A stretch of 64,000 nt of DNA from Kordiimonas sediminis (lineage in GTDB: Bacteria > Pseudomonadota > Alphaproteobacteria > Sphingomonadales > Kordiimonadaceae), in assembly GCF_014656395.1 (NCBI RefSeq), contig NZ_BNCI01000002.1:1054001-1118000 (forward strand). Direction: 5' to 3'. The position numbers and the translations under genes are program-made. This document shows positions 30,403 through 40,188 of this stretch, piece by piece. A model generated the notes under the pieces. The model searched no databases, was not told the origin of the DNA, and saw only the letters and a program-made list of their open reading frames with translations. Each line of letters starts with the position of its first letter. Position 1 is the first letter of the stretch.

Positions 30403-31827
30403 ATGTCTAAATACGAAAATCTAACCATCGACTCTTTTCTCAAGCTTATCGAAGAGCTGAATGCTGAATGGGTTGACCTTCGCTTCACTGACCCCAAGGG
30501 CAAATGGCAACATTTGACAATGGATTCCGAAGTAATCGATGAAGACATGCTCGAAGAAGGTTTCATGTTTGATGGTTCGTCCATCGCTGGCTGGAAGGCA
30601 ATCAACGAATCAGACATGATCCTTAAACCAGACCTGTCTGCGGTAACAATTGATCCATTCGCAGCAGATGTCACACTGGTTGTTTTCTGCGACATTCTTG
30701 AGCCGTCTACCGGCCAGGATTATGCTCGTGACCCACGCTCTACTGCAAAACGCGCTGAAGAATACTTAAAGTTCACTGGCATCGGCGAAACTGCCTATTT
30801 TGGCCCGGAACCAGAGTTTTTCATGTTCGATGACGTCCGCTTCAAAGTAGACTACAGCGGCGCCATGTATCAGTTGGACGATATCGAAGGCCCCTACAAC
30901 ACTGCCAAAACGTATGAAGGCGGTAACTTTGCGCACCGTCCACGAGCAAAAGGCGGTTACTTCCCTGTTGCGCCGGTTGACAGCGCCTCTGACATCCGTG
31001 GCGACATGGTAAAAGTTATCAAAGAGATGGGTGCTCCTATGGATAAGCACCATCACGAAGTGGCTGCGTCTCAGCACGAGCTCGGCATGACCTTCTCTAC
31101 GCTTACTAAAACTGCTGATAACGTTCAGGTCTACAAATACGGCGTCCACCAAGTTGCCCACACATACGGTAAAACGGCTACTTTCATGCCAAAACCTGTT
31201 GCCGCAGACAACGGGTCAGGCATGCACGTGCACATGTCCATCTGGAAAGACGGCAACCCACTGTTTGCTGGTAATGGCTATGCTGACCTGTCAGAGACTG
31301 CACTCTACTACATTGGCGGCATTATCAAACACGCCAAAGCACTGAATGCCTTCACCAACCCGGCGACAAACAGCTACAAACGCCTGACACCTGGCTTTGA
31401 AGCACCGGTTCTGCTTGCATATTCAGCACGCAACCGTTCCGCTTCCTGCCGCATTCCATTCGGTGGTGGCCCAAAGTCCAAGCGTGTAGAAGTACGCTTC
31501 CCGGATGCAACGGCTAACCCATATCTGGCATTTGCAGCGCTTCTGATGGCTGGCCTTGACGGTATCCAGAACAAAATACACCCGGGCGATGCCATGGACA
31601 AAGATTTGTATGCGCTGCCACCAGAAGAACTGGAAGGCATTCCAACAGTTGCCGGCTCACTACGCGAAGCGGTTGAGGCCCTTGATGCTGACCGTGAGTT
31701 CCTGACCAAAGGTGGCGTTTTCACCGACGATCAGATCGATGCTTACATTGAACTGAAATGGCAGGAAATTAACCGTTTGGACCTGACGCCACATCCTGTC
31801 GAGTTCGATATGTACTACAGCGCATAA
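30403..31827 (+). CDS. glnA: Glutamine synthetase type I
   Basis: A 474-residue ATP-dependent glutamate-ammonia ligase (GSI-beta), dodecameric and cytoplasmic. Signatures include [17 protein letters not shown] near the N-terminus, PEPEFFMFD, the ATP site [33 protein letters not shown], and NRSASCRIP. The adenylylation tyrosine is present in [11 protein letters not shown] near residue 400, so activity should be controlled by GlnE and PII. It is cotranscribed with glnB and followed by a hairpin terminator. Confidence 0.98.
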   Translation: MSKYENLTIDSFLKLIEELNAEWVDLRFTDPKGKWQHLTMDSEVIDEDMLEEGFMFDGSSIAGWKAINESDMILKPDLSAVTIDPFAADVTLVVFCDILEPSTGQDYARDPRSTAKRAEEYLKFTGIGETAYFGPEPEFFMFDDVRFKVDYSGAMYQLDDIEGPYNTAKTYEGGNFAHRPRAKGGYFPVAPVDSASDIRGDMVKVIKEMGAPMDKHHHEVAASQHELGMTFSTLTKTADNVQVYKYGVHQVAHTYGKTATFMPKPVAADNGSGMHVHMSIWKDGNPLFAGNGYADLSETALYYIGGIIKHAKALNAFTNPATNSYKRLTPGFEAPVLLAYSARNRSASCRIPFGGGPKSKRVEVRFPDATANPYLAFAALLMAGLDGIQNKIHPGDAMDKDLYALPPEELEGIPTVAGSLREAVEALDADREFLTKGGVFTDDQIDAYIELKWQEINRLDLTPHPVEFDMYYSA

Positions 31828-31852
31828 TACGCTACAAATATACAGTACTTCC

Positions 31853-31882
31853 AGAGGCCCTGACAAAGGGGCCTCTATTTTT
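31853..31882 (+). terminator. Terminator of glnBA
   Basis: AGAGGCCC-N8-GGGCCTCT is followed by ATTTTTA, 26 bases after the glnA stop. Confidence 0.88.
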
Positions 31883-31991
31883 ATGGCATTTACGTCCCGT
31901 AAAGATATTTCCCTCATTCTGACATCTAGAACTTTTATTTGCTTCATTTTCTTGCCACAAAAGGTAAGTGTATTGAGTTTTTGGGGCCCGT

Positions 31992-32588
31992 ATGACGATT
32001 GCGATGACGATGACCAAAACACAATTGACAAAAGAACAACAAGAAATACAGCCTCGTCTGCAGCAAGCAAACATCAATCCTGCGAGCTTTCTGGCAACTG
32101 ATTACCTTAATCATTACAATGAGATAGTGATGCTGCTGGAGATGGTGCCCGACATGCCTGATATTGCCGAAGATACTTATGAATGGGCGCCTAAAAGTTA
32201 CCCCCAGCATTTTCTTGATAGTGGTTTTGCGGCCAAGGACCTTGCGGTAGAAGCGTATGAACTGGCTCCGACAAGTATTCGCAAGGCATTTGACATCACG
32301 TGCCAGCACCTTGATGACTTTCTTGTTGCGACAGTTTCCGGCTTGAAGACTCTAAATGTGGCAGAGCGTGGTCTGACTGAAAATGCGAGCATGCTGATAA
32401 AATCACGCGTGCAACAAGTCCAGGAAGAACTGGCGAAGCTGAATGCAATCATTCATGGGAAAGTGGACGAATTTGTAGATGAAGCTACGTCAAAAACCAT
32501 TATTGCTGCAAAAGAGTCCACCAACATCAAGGATGATGACAGAGATGCCGCACATACACAGGAAGAAATCGACGCCTTGTTTGACTAA
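31992..32588 (+). CDS. Unknown helical protein ending in a FliM-like EIDALF motif
   Basis: A 198-residue hydrophilic protein with no signal peptide or membrane segment. The first 30 residues are polar, residues 40-110 are acidic and helix-prone, and residues 110-175 look like a long amphipathic helix or coiled coil, somewhat like phasins. It ends in HTQEEIDALFD, close to the xSQEEIDALL peptide by which FliM binds phosphorylated CheY, here at the C-terminus. The start could be the first Met or Met6 (MTMTKTQLTKEQQ). It is alone between the glnA terminator and parE. I do not recognise a named family. Confidence 0.75.
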   Translation: MTIAMTMTKTQLTKEQQEIQPRLQQANINPASFLATDYLNHYNEIVMLLEMVPDMPDIAEDTYEWAPKSYPQHFLDSGFAAKDLAVEAYELAPTSIRKAFDITCQHLDDFLVATVSGLKTLNVAERGLTENASMLIKSRVQQVQEELAKLNAIIHGKVDEFVDEATSKTIIAAKESTNIKDDDRDAAHTQEEIDALFD

Positions 32589-32740
32589 ACCTAGCACCAT
32601 CATAGGGGCACTTTAGGTTCGCCTTACAATTCGGCCAAGATCATTGTGTAGATTTAAACTCGTTAACCTTGACGCACTCCGGTCTCTATATTACCTCCTT
32701 TAATTCGATTATTTTTGATCCAAGTTCCGGGGAATACTGC

Positions 32741-34717
32741 ATGAGCGACCTCTTCGAAGTCAGCCAGACCAAATCCGACTACAGCGCGAAAGATATTGAG
32801 GTCCTTGAGGGGCTGGAGCCAGTCAGGCAAAGACCCGGTATGTATATCGGCGGTACTGATGACAACGCTCTGCACCATCTTGTTGCTGAAATCCTCGACA
32901 ACTCCATGGATGAAGCCGTTGCTGGCCATGCCAACCGCATTGAAATGCAGCTAAACGACGATGGATCGCTGACAATCACGGATAATGGTCGCGGTATCCC
33001 AACTGACCCACACCCTAAATACCCCGGCAAATCAGCACTGGAAGTCATTCTGACTACGCTTCACTCTGGCGGTAAGTTTAACTCTGATGCATACGCAACA
33101 TCAGGCGGCCTGCACGGTGTTGGTATATCTGTCGTAAACGCTCTCAGCGAGTGGATGACCGTTGAAGTCGCACGTGACAAGCAACTGAAACAGCAAAAGT
33201 TCAGCCGCGGTAAAACCGTCACCGGTCTTGAAGATCTTGGCAGTGTCAATAATCGTCGCGGTACAAAAATTACCTTTCTGCCTGATCATGAGATTTTTGG
33301 CGTCAAGGCAAAGCTGAAACCGGCACGGCTTTACAAAATGGCCCGTTCAAAAGCCTATCTGTTTCGCGGTGTGGAAATTCGCTGGCGGTGTGCTGCGGAT
33401 CTCATTGAGAAAGATGACAAAACACCAGTAGAGGCAACACTGCACTTCCCTGGCGGTCTTGCAGACTATTTAAAAGAGACCGTGAGCAAACGCACCTGCG
33501 TTACCGAAGAACCGTTTGCTGGCTTTGCAAAATTTCCAGACGAACAGGGTCAGGTTGAATGGGCACTGGCATGGCCGGAATTTGGGGATGGGTTTTCTAA
33601 CAGTTACTGTAACACAATCCCTACCCCGCAAGGCGGCACCCATGAGAGCGGTCTGCGCGCTGCCCTGATCAAAGGGCTGAAGGCGTATGGTGAATTGGTC
33701 AACAATAAGAAAGCAGCTCAGTTAACAGGCGAAGATATATCCGGCTCTTCCTGCGCGATGCTTTCGGTTTTCATTCGGGACCCACAGTTTCAGGGCCAGA
33801 CCAAAGACAAACTGTCTACCGCAGAAGCCGCACGCCTGACTGAAAATGCTATCAGGGATGCCTTTGATCACTGGCTGGCGGACCAACCAAACCGTGCAAA
33901 CAACTTGCTTACATGGGCGTTGGAACGTCTCGAGGAGCGCTTACGCCGTAAGCAGGAGCGCGAAATCAAACGTAAAACGGCTGTTGGGAAACGTAAACTT
34001 CGCCTACCGGGCAAACTTACAGATTGCTCCAGTGACAGCTCAGAAGGCACCGAAATTTACATCGTAGAGGGTGATAGTGCGGGCGGATCTGCAAAACAGG
34101 CTCGTGACCGGAAAACACAGGCAGTCTTACCTATTCGCGGTAAAATCCTGAATGTTGCTTCTGCAACCCGTGACAAGATCGCCGCAAACCAGGAAGTACG
34201 GGATCTTATTCAGGCACTAGGCTGTGGTACGCGAGAAGGCTACGACCGTGAGTCTTTGCGCTACGAAAAAGTTATCATTATGACCGATGCGGACGTAGAT
34301 GGTGCTCACATCGCCACCCTTCTTATGACTTTTTTCTTCCAGGAAATGCCGCAATTGGTTCTGGATGGAAATCTCTATCTGGCACAGCCTCCGCTGTATC
34401 GTTTGGCGAAGGGTGGTAATGTTCATTATGCCAGAGATGACGCCCATAAAGACGAACTGATGGAAACTGAGTTTGCGGGCAAAGGTAAAATCGAAGTCAG
34501 CCGCTTTAAAGGTCTGGGCGAAATGCCCCCAGCTCAGCTTAAAGAAACAACCATGGCAATAGAGAATCGGACACTACTGCGTGTTACATTGCCAACTGAA
34601 TATGCTGAACGTGCCATCACCAATAAACTCGTAGATGATTTAATGGGCAAAAAGCCTGAGCGTCGTTTCGAATTTATTCGGGATAATGCAGACTCTGTAG
34701 CAGAATTGGATATCTAG
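32741..34717 (+). CDS. parE: DNA topoisomerase IV subunit B
   Basis: A 658-residue GHKL ATPase/TOPRIM type II topoisomerase subunit that decatenates chromosomes with ParC. Visible are RQRPGMYIGG, the ATP site EILDNSMDEA, DNGRGIP, the GGLHGVG lid, TOPRIM EGDSAGGSAKQ and DADVDGAHI, and the C-terminal GLGEMPPAQL. The length and the QTAVLPIRGKILNV-type region fit ParE better than GyrB, which is usually about 800 residues. The frame opens at 32669, but the ATG at 32741 gives the conserved N-terminus. Confidence 0.95.
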   Translation: MSDLFEVSQTKSDYSAKDIEVLEGLEPVRQRPGMYIGGTDDNALHHLVAEILDNSMDEAVAGHANRIEMQLNDDGSLTITDNGRGIPTDPHPKYPGKSALEVILTTLHSGGKFNSDAYATSGGLHGVGISVVNALSEWMTVEVARDKQLKQQKFSRGKTVTGLEDLGSVNNRRGTKITFLPDHEIFGVKAKLKPARLYKMARSKAYLFRGVEIRWRCAADLIEKDDKTPVEATLHFPGGLADYLKETVSKRTCVTEEPFAGFAKFPDEQGQVEWALAWPEFGDGFSNSYCNTIPTPQGGTHESGLRAALIKGLKAYGELVNNKKAAQLTGEDISGSSCAMLSVFIRDPQFQGQTKDKLSTAEAARLTENAIRDAFDHWLADQPNRANNLLTWALERLEERLRRKQEREIKRKTAVGKRKLRLPGKLTDCSSDSSEGTEIYIVEGDSAGGSAKQARDRKTQAVLPIRGKILNVASATRDKIAANQEVRDLIQALGCGTREGYDRESLRYEKVIIMTDADVDGAHIATLLMTFFFQEMPQLVLDGNLYLAQPPLYRLAKGGNVHYARDDAHKDELMETEFAGKGKIEVSRFKGLGEMPPAQLKETTMAIENRTLLRVTLPTEYAERAITNKLVDDLMGKKPERRFEFIRDNADSVAELDI

Positions 34718-34864
34718 ACATTCTCTTTATATCAGCCGATTACAGCCAGTTTTTATTGCTGAAACTGACAAATACCCATCCTGATTGCTTGGGAAAGGCG
34801 CGATAAATTTGTCGCACCATAGACACAGGAACCGACAGATGGACTTCGACAGTTGCCATTGTCA

Positions 34865-34892
34865 TTGACATTGGGTGCACAATTCCTATGCT
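34865..34892 (+). promoter_or_regulatory. Candidate promoter of the DEAD-box helicase gene
   Basis: A perfect TTGACA (34865-34870), a 16-base spacer and TATGCT (34887-34892) lie about 36 bases before the ATG. Confidence 0.5.
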
Positions 34893-34927
34893 GCGCGCAA
34901 ATTGTTGATTAAAAATATGGATTGTTA

Positions 34928-36157
34928 ATGGGTTTTGATCTTTTAGGACTGAGCGAAGGAACACTGTCTGCAGTAGCCGAAAGTGGCTATACGGAGCCGA
35001 CACCCATACAAGCACAAGCCATCCCTCAGGTTTTAATGGGCCGCGATATTCTTGGTATCGCCCAAACGGGTACAGGGAAAACCGCGTCCTTCACTTTGCC
35101 CATGATTGACATCCTTTCCGAAGGCCGGGCACGTGCCAGAATGCCGCGCTCCCTGATTTTGGAACCAACGCGTGAACTTGCTGCACAGGTTGCCGAAAGC
35201 TTTGAGAAGTATGGCAAAAATCACAAGTTGACTATGGCGCTTCTTATTGGCGGTGTGAACTTTGGTGATCAGGAAAAACTGCTGGACCGCGGTGTAGATG
35301 TCCTGATCGCGACACCAGGCCGCCTGTTAGATCACTTCGAGCGTGGAAAACTGCTGATGACCGGTATTGATATTCTGGTTGTCGATGAAGCTGACCGTAT
35401 GCTGGACATGGGATTTATCCCAGACGTTGAGAAAATTTGTCAGTGTATTCCGAAGAAACACCAGACCCTCTTTTTCTCAGCCACCATGCCTCCTCCGATC
35501 GAGCGCCTTACAAAACAATTCCTTGATGACCCCAAAATGATTGAAGTTGCTCGTGCTTCCTCCACGGCCACGACAATCGACCAAAAACTGATCACCGTTG
35601 CAGCAAAAGATAAGCGCAAAACTTTGCGTGCGCTGCTGAAATCTGAGAAAGTCAAAAACGGTATCATTTTCTGTAACCGCAAATCTGACGTCAAAGAAGT
35701 CTACTCCTCCCTACACCGTCACGGTTTTAGCGTTGGCGAACTGCACGGGGATATGGCGCAGTCAGATAGAATGCGTGTTTTAAGTGGCTTCAAAGAAAAT
35801 ACTATTCAACTCCTTGTTGCCTCTGATGTAGCCGCGCGCGGTCTTGACGTGCCTGATGTATCGCATGTCTTTAACTTTGATGTACCGGGCAATGCAGAAG
35901 ACTATGTCCACCGTATTGGCAGAACCGGACGAGCGGGGAGAGAAGGAAGTGCCTTCACCATCGTCACGAAAAGCAAGCTGGACCAGAAAAACCTGGCTGA
36001 TATTGAAAAGCTAACCAACAAAAAAATCCCGCATATTAAAGCACCGGATGTAGTCCCACCAAAACCCAAACTGGCAGCAGATGACTGGCCAAAGGGCAAG
36101 GTTATTGGCATGGGGCCTCATATCCCGGCATTTCTGGCAAACCCAGTTAAAATTTAA
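34928..36157 (+). CDS. DEAD-box ATP-dependent RNA helicase, RhlE-like
   Basis: A 409-residue RNA helicase. Motifs in order: Q motif (PTPIQAQAIP, residues 25-34), Walker A AQTGTGKT (45-52), PTRELA, TPGR, DEAD (VVDEADRMLDMGF), SAT, and HRIGRTGRAG. The C-terminal extension is short and lacks an RNA-binding domain, so it resembles RhlE more than DeaD. Probable roles are ribosome assembly or mRNA turnover. A TTG at 34922 would add two residues. A clear hairpin terminator follows. Confidence 0.93.
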   Translation: MGFDLLGLSEGTLSAVAESGYTEPTPIQAQAIPQVLMGRDILGIAQTGTGKTASFTLPMIDILSEGRARARMPRSLILEPTRELAAQVAESFEKYGKNHKLTMALLIGGVNFGDQEKLLDRGVDVLIATPGRLLDHFERGKLLMTGIDILVVDEADRMLDMGFIPDVEKICQCIPKKHQTLFFSATMPPPIERLTKQFLDDPKMIEVARASSTATTIDQKLITVAAKDKRKTLRALLKSEKVKNGIIFCNRKSDVKEVYSSLHRHGFSVGELHGDMAQSDRMRVLSGFKENTIQLLVASDVAARGLDVPDVSHVFNFDVPGNAEDYVHRIGRTGRAGREGSAFTIVTKSKLDQKNLADIEKLTNKKIPHIKAPDVVPPKPKLAADDWPKGKVIGMGPHIPAFLANPVKI

Positions 36158-36163
36158 AGACGC

Positions 36164-36189
36164 ATGCGGTGATATTTCACCGCATTTTT
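36164..36189 (+). terminator. Terminator after the DEAD-box helicase
   Basis: ATGCGGTGA-TATT-TCACCGCAT followed by TTTT, 6 bases after the stop codon. Confidence 0.9.
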
Positions 36190-36379
36190 ATGCTGATTCC
36201 GTAAAGTATTCTCCGCAGCTGATCGCCTGCGCATACAGCCCAACTAAGAGACTGCCATAATGACCATCATTTCAATACCTGAACTGATGATGATTGAAAC
36301 CCCACGAAAGATACCCTAAGGTCAATAAAAATCTTCATTAGTCAGTACATTGCAATTTGCAAGGGTTGGGAGGGGTGAA

Positions 36380-37159
36380 ATGACAGATTTAAAAACAATA
36401 ACCTTCGACATCAAAGACGGCCTGGCAACGATAACGCTGAATGTGCCAGACAAGCTCAATGCGCTTAGCCGCGAAATGCTTGAAGAAATGCGTAAAACCC
36501 TGAACCAGATTGCGGTAGGAGCGATCGAAGCGCGGGCCCTTCTCATCACGGGACAAGGCAAGGCATTTTCAGCGGGAGCCGATTTATCTGCGGGTAACCT
36601 GCAGGATGCAGGGACGGATCTTATGACATCCTATCACCCTTTCCTTCTTGAATTAGCACACCTGAAAATTCCGGTGATCACTGCGGTGAACGGTGTAGCT
36701 GCCGGCGCAGGTATGTCCCTGGCGCTATCCGCTGATTTTGTAGTAGCTGCGAGGTCCGCCTATTTTTTGCAGGCATTCGTAAACATTGGGCTCGTACCCG
36801 ATGCAGGCAGTAGCTACATCCTACCGAGGTTAATTGGAGAAGCACGCGCACGGGAAGTCACAATGCTTGGCGAAAAATTGCCATCTGATAAGGCCGCTGA
36901 GTGGGGCATGATCTACAAATGTGTAGAGGATGACGCCCTGATGTCTGAAGCAACCGCGCTTGCGAACAGGTTGGCTAACGGCCCTACCCGCGCCCTTTCC
37001 GGGATCAGGCAACTGATAGCAAAGTCATTCAATCAAAGCTTTACAGAACAAATCCAATCCGAGGCTATGATCCAGCGAGATTGTTATTTTTCCAATGATT
37101 GCCGCGAAGGTGTAACGGCCTTTCTACAAAAACGAAAAGCAAATTTTACGGGCACATAA
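36380..37159 (+). CDS. Enoyl-CoA hydratase/isomerase family protein
   Basis: A 259-residue crotonase-fold enzyme. The oxyanion-hole segments are SAGADLSAGN and NGVAAGAGMSLALSADFVVAA, and FVNIGLVPDAGSSYILPR resembles PaaG-type (epoxyphenylacetyl-CoA isomerase or hydratase) proteins. The second catalytic glutamate of classical hydratases is replaced in this segment by Asp-Ala, which also fits the PaaG/isomerase branch. The substrate is unknown; beta-oxidation or aromatic acid degradation is possible. The start at 36380 is supported by GGGAGGGG seven bases upstream. It stands alone after a terminator. Confidence 0.88.
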   Translation: MTDLKTITFDIKDGLATITLNVPDKLNALSREMLEEMRKTLNQIAVGAIEARALLITGQGKAFSAGADLSAGNLQDAGTDLMTSYHPFLLELAHLKIPVITAVNGVAAGAGMSLALSADFVVAARSAYFLQAFVNIGLVPDAGSSYILPRLIGEARAREVTMLGEKLPSDKAAEWGMIYKCVEDDALMSEATALANRLANGPTRALSGIRQLIAKSFNQSFTEQIQSEAMIQRDCYFSNDCREGVTAFLQKRKANFTGT

Positions 37160-37233
37160 TCCTGCCCTTTTCTTTCCCTAAAAGAACGGCTATTGATGGT
37201 TATCTTTTGGTTAAATAGGGCATTAAAGGTCTC

Positions 37234-38016
37234 GTGTATAATCCTCTCGCTATTGTTGGCAGCGTCTTTCTAGCAAGTTTGGCAGAAGTCGGTCGTGTCT
37301 TTTCATTTGCCGCCCATGCGGTGAGCCATCTGGTTCGTCCGCCCATATACTGGCGCATCATTCTAAAGCAAATGTGGCTGATAGGATATAACAGCCTACC
37401 TGTTGTGGGGTTGACAGCACTTTTCACTGGGGCGGCACTTGCACAGCAGATCTATGTTGGTGGCAGCCGCTTTAACGCAGAAAATGTCGTACCCGGGGTT
37501 GTTGTTATCGCCATTGTTCGGGAGTTGGGACCTGTTCTTGGCGGCCTGATGGTTGCCGGGCGCGTCTCTAGCGCGATGGCGGCTGAACTTGGCACCATGC
37601 GCGTTACTGAACAGATAGACGCGCTTGTAACCCTGTCGACTGACCCTTTCAAATATCTGATTACACCGCGCTTGATGGCGGCAGTGATTACCCTGCCAAT
37701 GCTGGTATTGATTGCAAATATCATTGGAATCATGGGTGGATATGTTATCGGCACCGAACGGCTGGGACTTAATGCTGGCAACTACCTGCAGGTAACCTAC
37801 GACTATCTGGAGAAGGCTGACGTTTATTCTTCTCTGGTGAAAGCAGCGGTATTTGGGTTCATCATCGCCTTGATGGGTAGTTATCATGGCTATATCAGCC
37901 GCGGCGGCGCACAAGGTGTGGGCAAGGCAACGACAAACGCTGTTGTATCTGCCTTCATTGTCATCTTGCTTGCGAACCTCATTATCACCGTTATCGTGTT
38001 TGGAGGTAAAGGATGA
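37234..38016 (+). CDS. mlaE: ABC transporter permease, MlaE family
   Basis: A 260-residue membrane protein of the MlaE/YrbE family, the permease of a phospholipid transporter that keeps outer-membrane asymmetry. Signatures are YNSLPVVGLTALFTGAALA, REIGP-like VRELGPVLGGLMVAGRV, and ELGTMRVTEQIDAL. Translation starts at GTG (37234) with AAAGG upstream. It overlaps mlaF by 4 bases. No mlaD-type MCE protein is next to it; the partner must be elsewhere. Confidence 0.93.
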   Translation: MYNPLAIVGSVFLASLAEVGRVFSFAAHAVSHLVRPPIYWRIILKQMWLIGYNSLPVVGLTALFTGAALAQQIYVGGSRFNAENVVPGVVVIAIVRELGPVLGGLMVAGRVSSAMAAELGTMRVTEQIDALVTLSTDPFKYLITPRLMAAVITLPMLVLIANIIGIMGGYVIGTERLGLNAGNYLQVTYDYLEKADVYSSLVKAAVFGFIIALMGSYHGYISRGGAQGVGKATTNAVVSAFIVILLANLIITVIVFGGKG

Positions 38017-38789
38017 CCGCTACACCAAAAATTGCCCTGAGTGGTGTCCATAAATCCTTCGGCCCCAAGCATATTCTGCAAGGGCTTGACCTTACGATTG
38101 CCAAGGGTTCATCGCTTGTCGTCATTGGCGGATCGGGAACCGGCAAATCTGTGATGCTGAAATGTATTCTGGGGCTTCTCCGCCCTGATAGCGGGTCAAT
38201 CAAGGTTGATGGACAGGAAGTCACCACCGCTAGTCGCAGTGAACGAAAAAAAATTCTTGAAAAGTTTGGCATGCTCTTTCAGGGCGCTGCGCTTTTTGAC
38301 AGTCTTCCTGTTTGGGAAAATGTCGCCTTTGGCCTTATTCAGGGCAAAGGCTTGAACAAAAAAGACGCCAAGGAAATCGCTGTTGAAAAACTAAGGCGTG
38401 TTGGGCTGCGTCCTGATGTAGCCAATTTGTCGCCAGCTGAACTGTCCGGCGGCATGCAGAAACGTGTTGGTCTGGCGCGGGCAATCGCAGCAGAGCCTGA
38501 GATCATCTTCTTTGACGAGCCAACGACCGGTCTTGATCCGATTATGGCTGACGTCATTAATGATCTTATTGTCGAATGCGTGAAAGATCTGGGCGCCACT
38601 ACATTATCCATTACCCATGACATGGCCAGTGCCCGTAAAATCGCTGATCGTGTCGCTATGCTTTATGAGGGCAAGATTATCTGGGAAGGTAGTAAAGAAA
38701 CGATTGATACCTCTGGCAACGAATATGTGGATCAATTTATCCATGGCCGCGCACACGGCCCCATTGAAATGCAGATTTTAAAAAGCTAA
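38013..38789 (+). CDS. mlaF: ABC transporter ATP-binding protein, MlaF family
   Basis: A 258-residue ATPase, partner of the MlaE permease. Walker A is GGSGTGKS at residues 39-46, the signature is LSGGMQKR (with R rather than Q in the next position, typical of MlaF), and Walker B is EIIFFDEPTTGLDP. The ATGA overlap with mlaE and the one-base overlap with radA show tight coupling. Confidence 0.95.
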   Translation: MTATPKIALSGVHKSFGPKHILQGLDLTIAKGSSLVVIGGSGTGKSVMLKCILGLLRPDSGSIKVDGQEVTTASRSERKKILEKFGMLFQGAALFDSLPVWENVAFGLIQGKGLNKKDAKEIAVEKLRRVGLRPDVANLSPAELSGGMQKRVGLARAIAAEPEIIFFDEPTTGLDPIMADVINDLIVECVKDLGATTLSITHDMASARKIADRVAMLYEGKIIWEGSKETIDTSGNEYVDQFIHGRAHGPIEMQILKS

Positions 38790-40156
38790 TGGCCAAGGCA
38801 AAAACATCCTTTGTTTGTCAAAGTTGCGGATCTGTTTACACGCGGTGGCAGGGCAAATGTGACGACTGTGGCGGTTGGAACACGATAGAACAGGAAGCCG
38901 CGGCAGTTTCTGGCGCGCCCAAAGGACTTTCCGCGAAAAAAGGCAGCAATGTAAGACTTGTTGACCTGAATGCGCCAGAGAAAGAAGTGCCGCGGACACT
39001 GTGCGGCATGCCCGAATTTGATCGGGCCCTTGGTGGTGGTTTAGTACCCGGCAGTGCAATTCTAGTGGGCGGGGACCCTGGCATTGGTAAATCCACCATT
39101 CTTCTGCAGGCGATGGGCAACCTCGCCAAAGCTGGGAAACACTGCATATATTTCTCTGGCGAAGAGGCAACCGCACAGGTTCAGATGCGCGCAAGCAGAC
39201 TTGGACTGTCAGATGCCCCCCTGAAGCTAGGCGCAGAAAACAGCCTTCGGAATATATTGACTACGCTTGATGAAGGGCCGCCCCCTGATGTTGTTGTGAT
39301 TGATAGTATTCAGACCATCTTTGCTGACCATATAGATAGTGCCCCCGGTACCGTTAGTCAGGTGCGAGTCTGCGCCCACGAACTGATCGGTTACGCAAAA
39401 CGACGCGGCACCGTTATGCTGATTGTTGGACATGTTACCAAGGACGGGCAGATCGCAGGCCCCAGGGTTCTGGAACATATGGTTGATACCGTCCTGTATT
39501 TCGAAGGGGACCGGGGACACCAATTCCGTATTCTAAGAGCTGTTAAAAACCGTTTTGGTGACACGGGCGAAATTGGTGTGTTCGAAATGACCGGTGAAGG
39601 CCTTGCAGAAGTGGCCAACCCGTCTGAATTATTCCTAAGCGACCGCGATACGTTAGAGCCAGGCAGTGCAGTTTTCGCCGGTGTTGAAGGGTCACGTCCA
39701 GTACTGGTTGAAATTCAGGCGCTTGTCGCGCAGACAACTGCGGCCAACCCCAGGCGTGCCGTTGTAGGCTGGGATAGTGGACGCCTTGCCATGGTGCTTG
39801 CCGTTCTGGATGCACGTGCCGGCCTTGGTCTTTCTGGCTGTGATGTATATCTGAATGTTGCCGGTGGATTAAAAATCTCGGAACCAGCAGCAGACCTTGC
39901 CGTTGCAGCCGCCCTGATATCCAGTGTGGCGCAGCGCCCGGTCGCCAATGAATGCATTTTGTTTGGAGAAATAAGCCTATCTGGAGATATCCGCAGTGTC
40001 TCCCAAACCGAAGCGCGCTTGAAAGAAGCACAAAAACTTGGTTTTTCTTCTGCCATTATGCCAAAAGGCAAAACACAGGGAAAGTCCGGCATGCGGGAAA
40101 CAACCGTTGACCGGGTCAGCGACCTTGTCGCCCTGTTCATTGAACCTGATGCGTGA
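38789..40156 (+). CDS. radA: DNA repair protein RadA
   Basis: A 455-residue RecA-like ATPase that promotes branch migration in recombinational repair. An N-terminal zinc ribbon (Cys10, 13, 24, 27) is followed by Walker A GGDPGIGKST (94-103), the RadA-specific KNRFG motif, and a C-terminal Lon-protease-like domain. It starts within the mlaF stop (TAATG). The radA-cvpA-purF order is common in alphaproteobacteria. Confidence 0.97.
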   Translation: MAKAKTSFVCQSCGSVYTRWQGKCDDCGGWNTIEQEAAAVSGAPKGLSAKKGSNVRLVDLNAPEKEVPRTLCGMPEFDRALGGGLVPGSAILVGGDPGIGKSTILLQAMGNLAKAGKHCIYFSGEEATAQVQMRASRLGLSDAPLKLGAENSLRNILTTLDEGPPPDVVVIDSIQTIFADHIDSAPGTVSQVRVCAHELIGYAKRRGTVMLIVGHVTKDGQIAGPRVLEHMVDTVLYFEGDRGHQFRILRAVKNRFGDTGEIGVFEMTGEGLAEVANPSELFLSDRDTLEPGSAVFAGVEGSRPVLVEIQALVAQTTAANPRRAVVGWDSGRLAMVLAVLDARAGLGLSGCDVYLNVAGGLKISEPAADLAVAAALISSVAQRPVANECILFGEISLSGDIRSVSQTEARLKEAQKLGFSSAIMPKGKTQGKSGMRETTVDRVSDLVALFIEPDA

Positions 40157-40188
40157 CCTGATTGTAAGACTGGAGTATCATACCGATC

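Noticed and set aside
31992-32588. Phasin call for the unknown helical protein
   Set aside because: The size and central helix are phasin-like, but no phasin motif or polyhydroxyalkanoate gene is nearby, and the C-terminal EIDALF motif is not a phasin feature.
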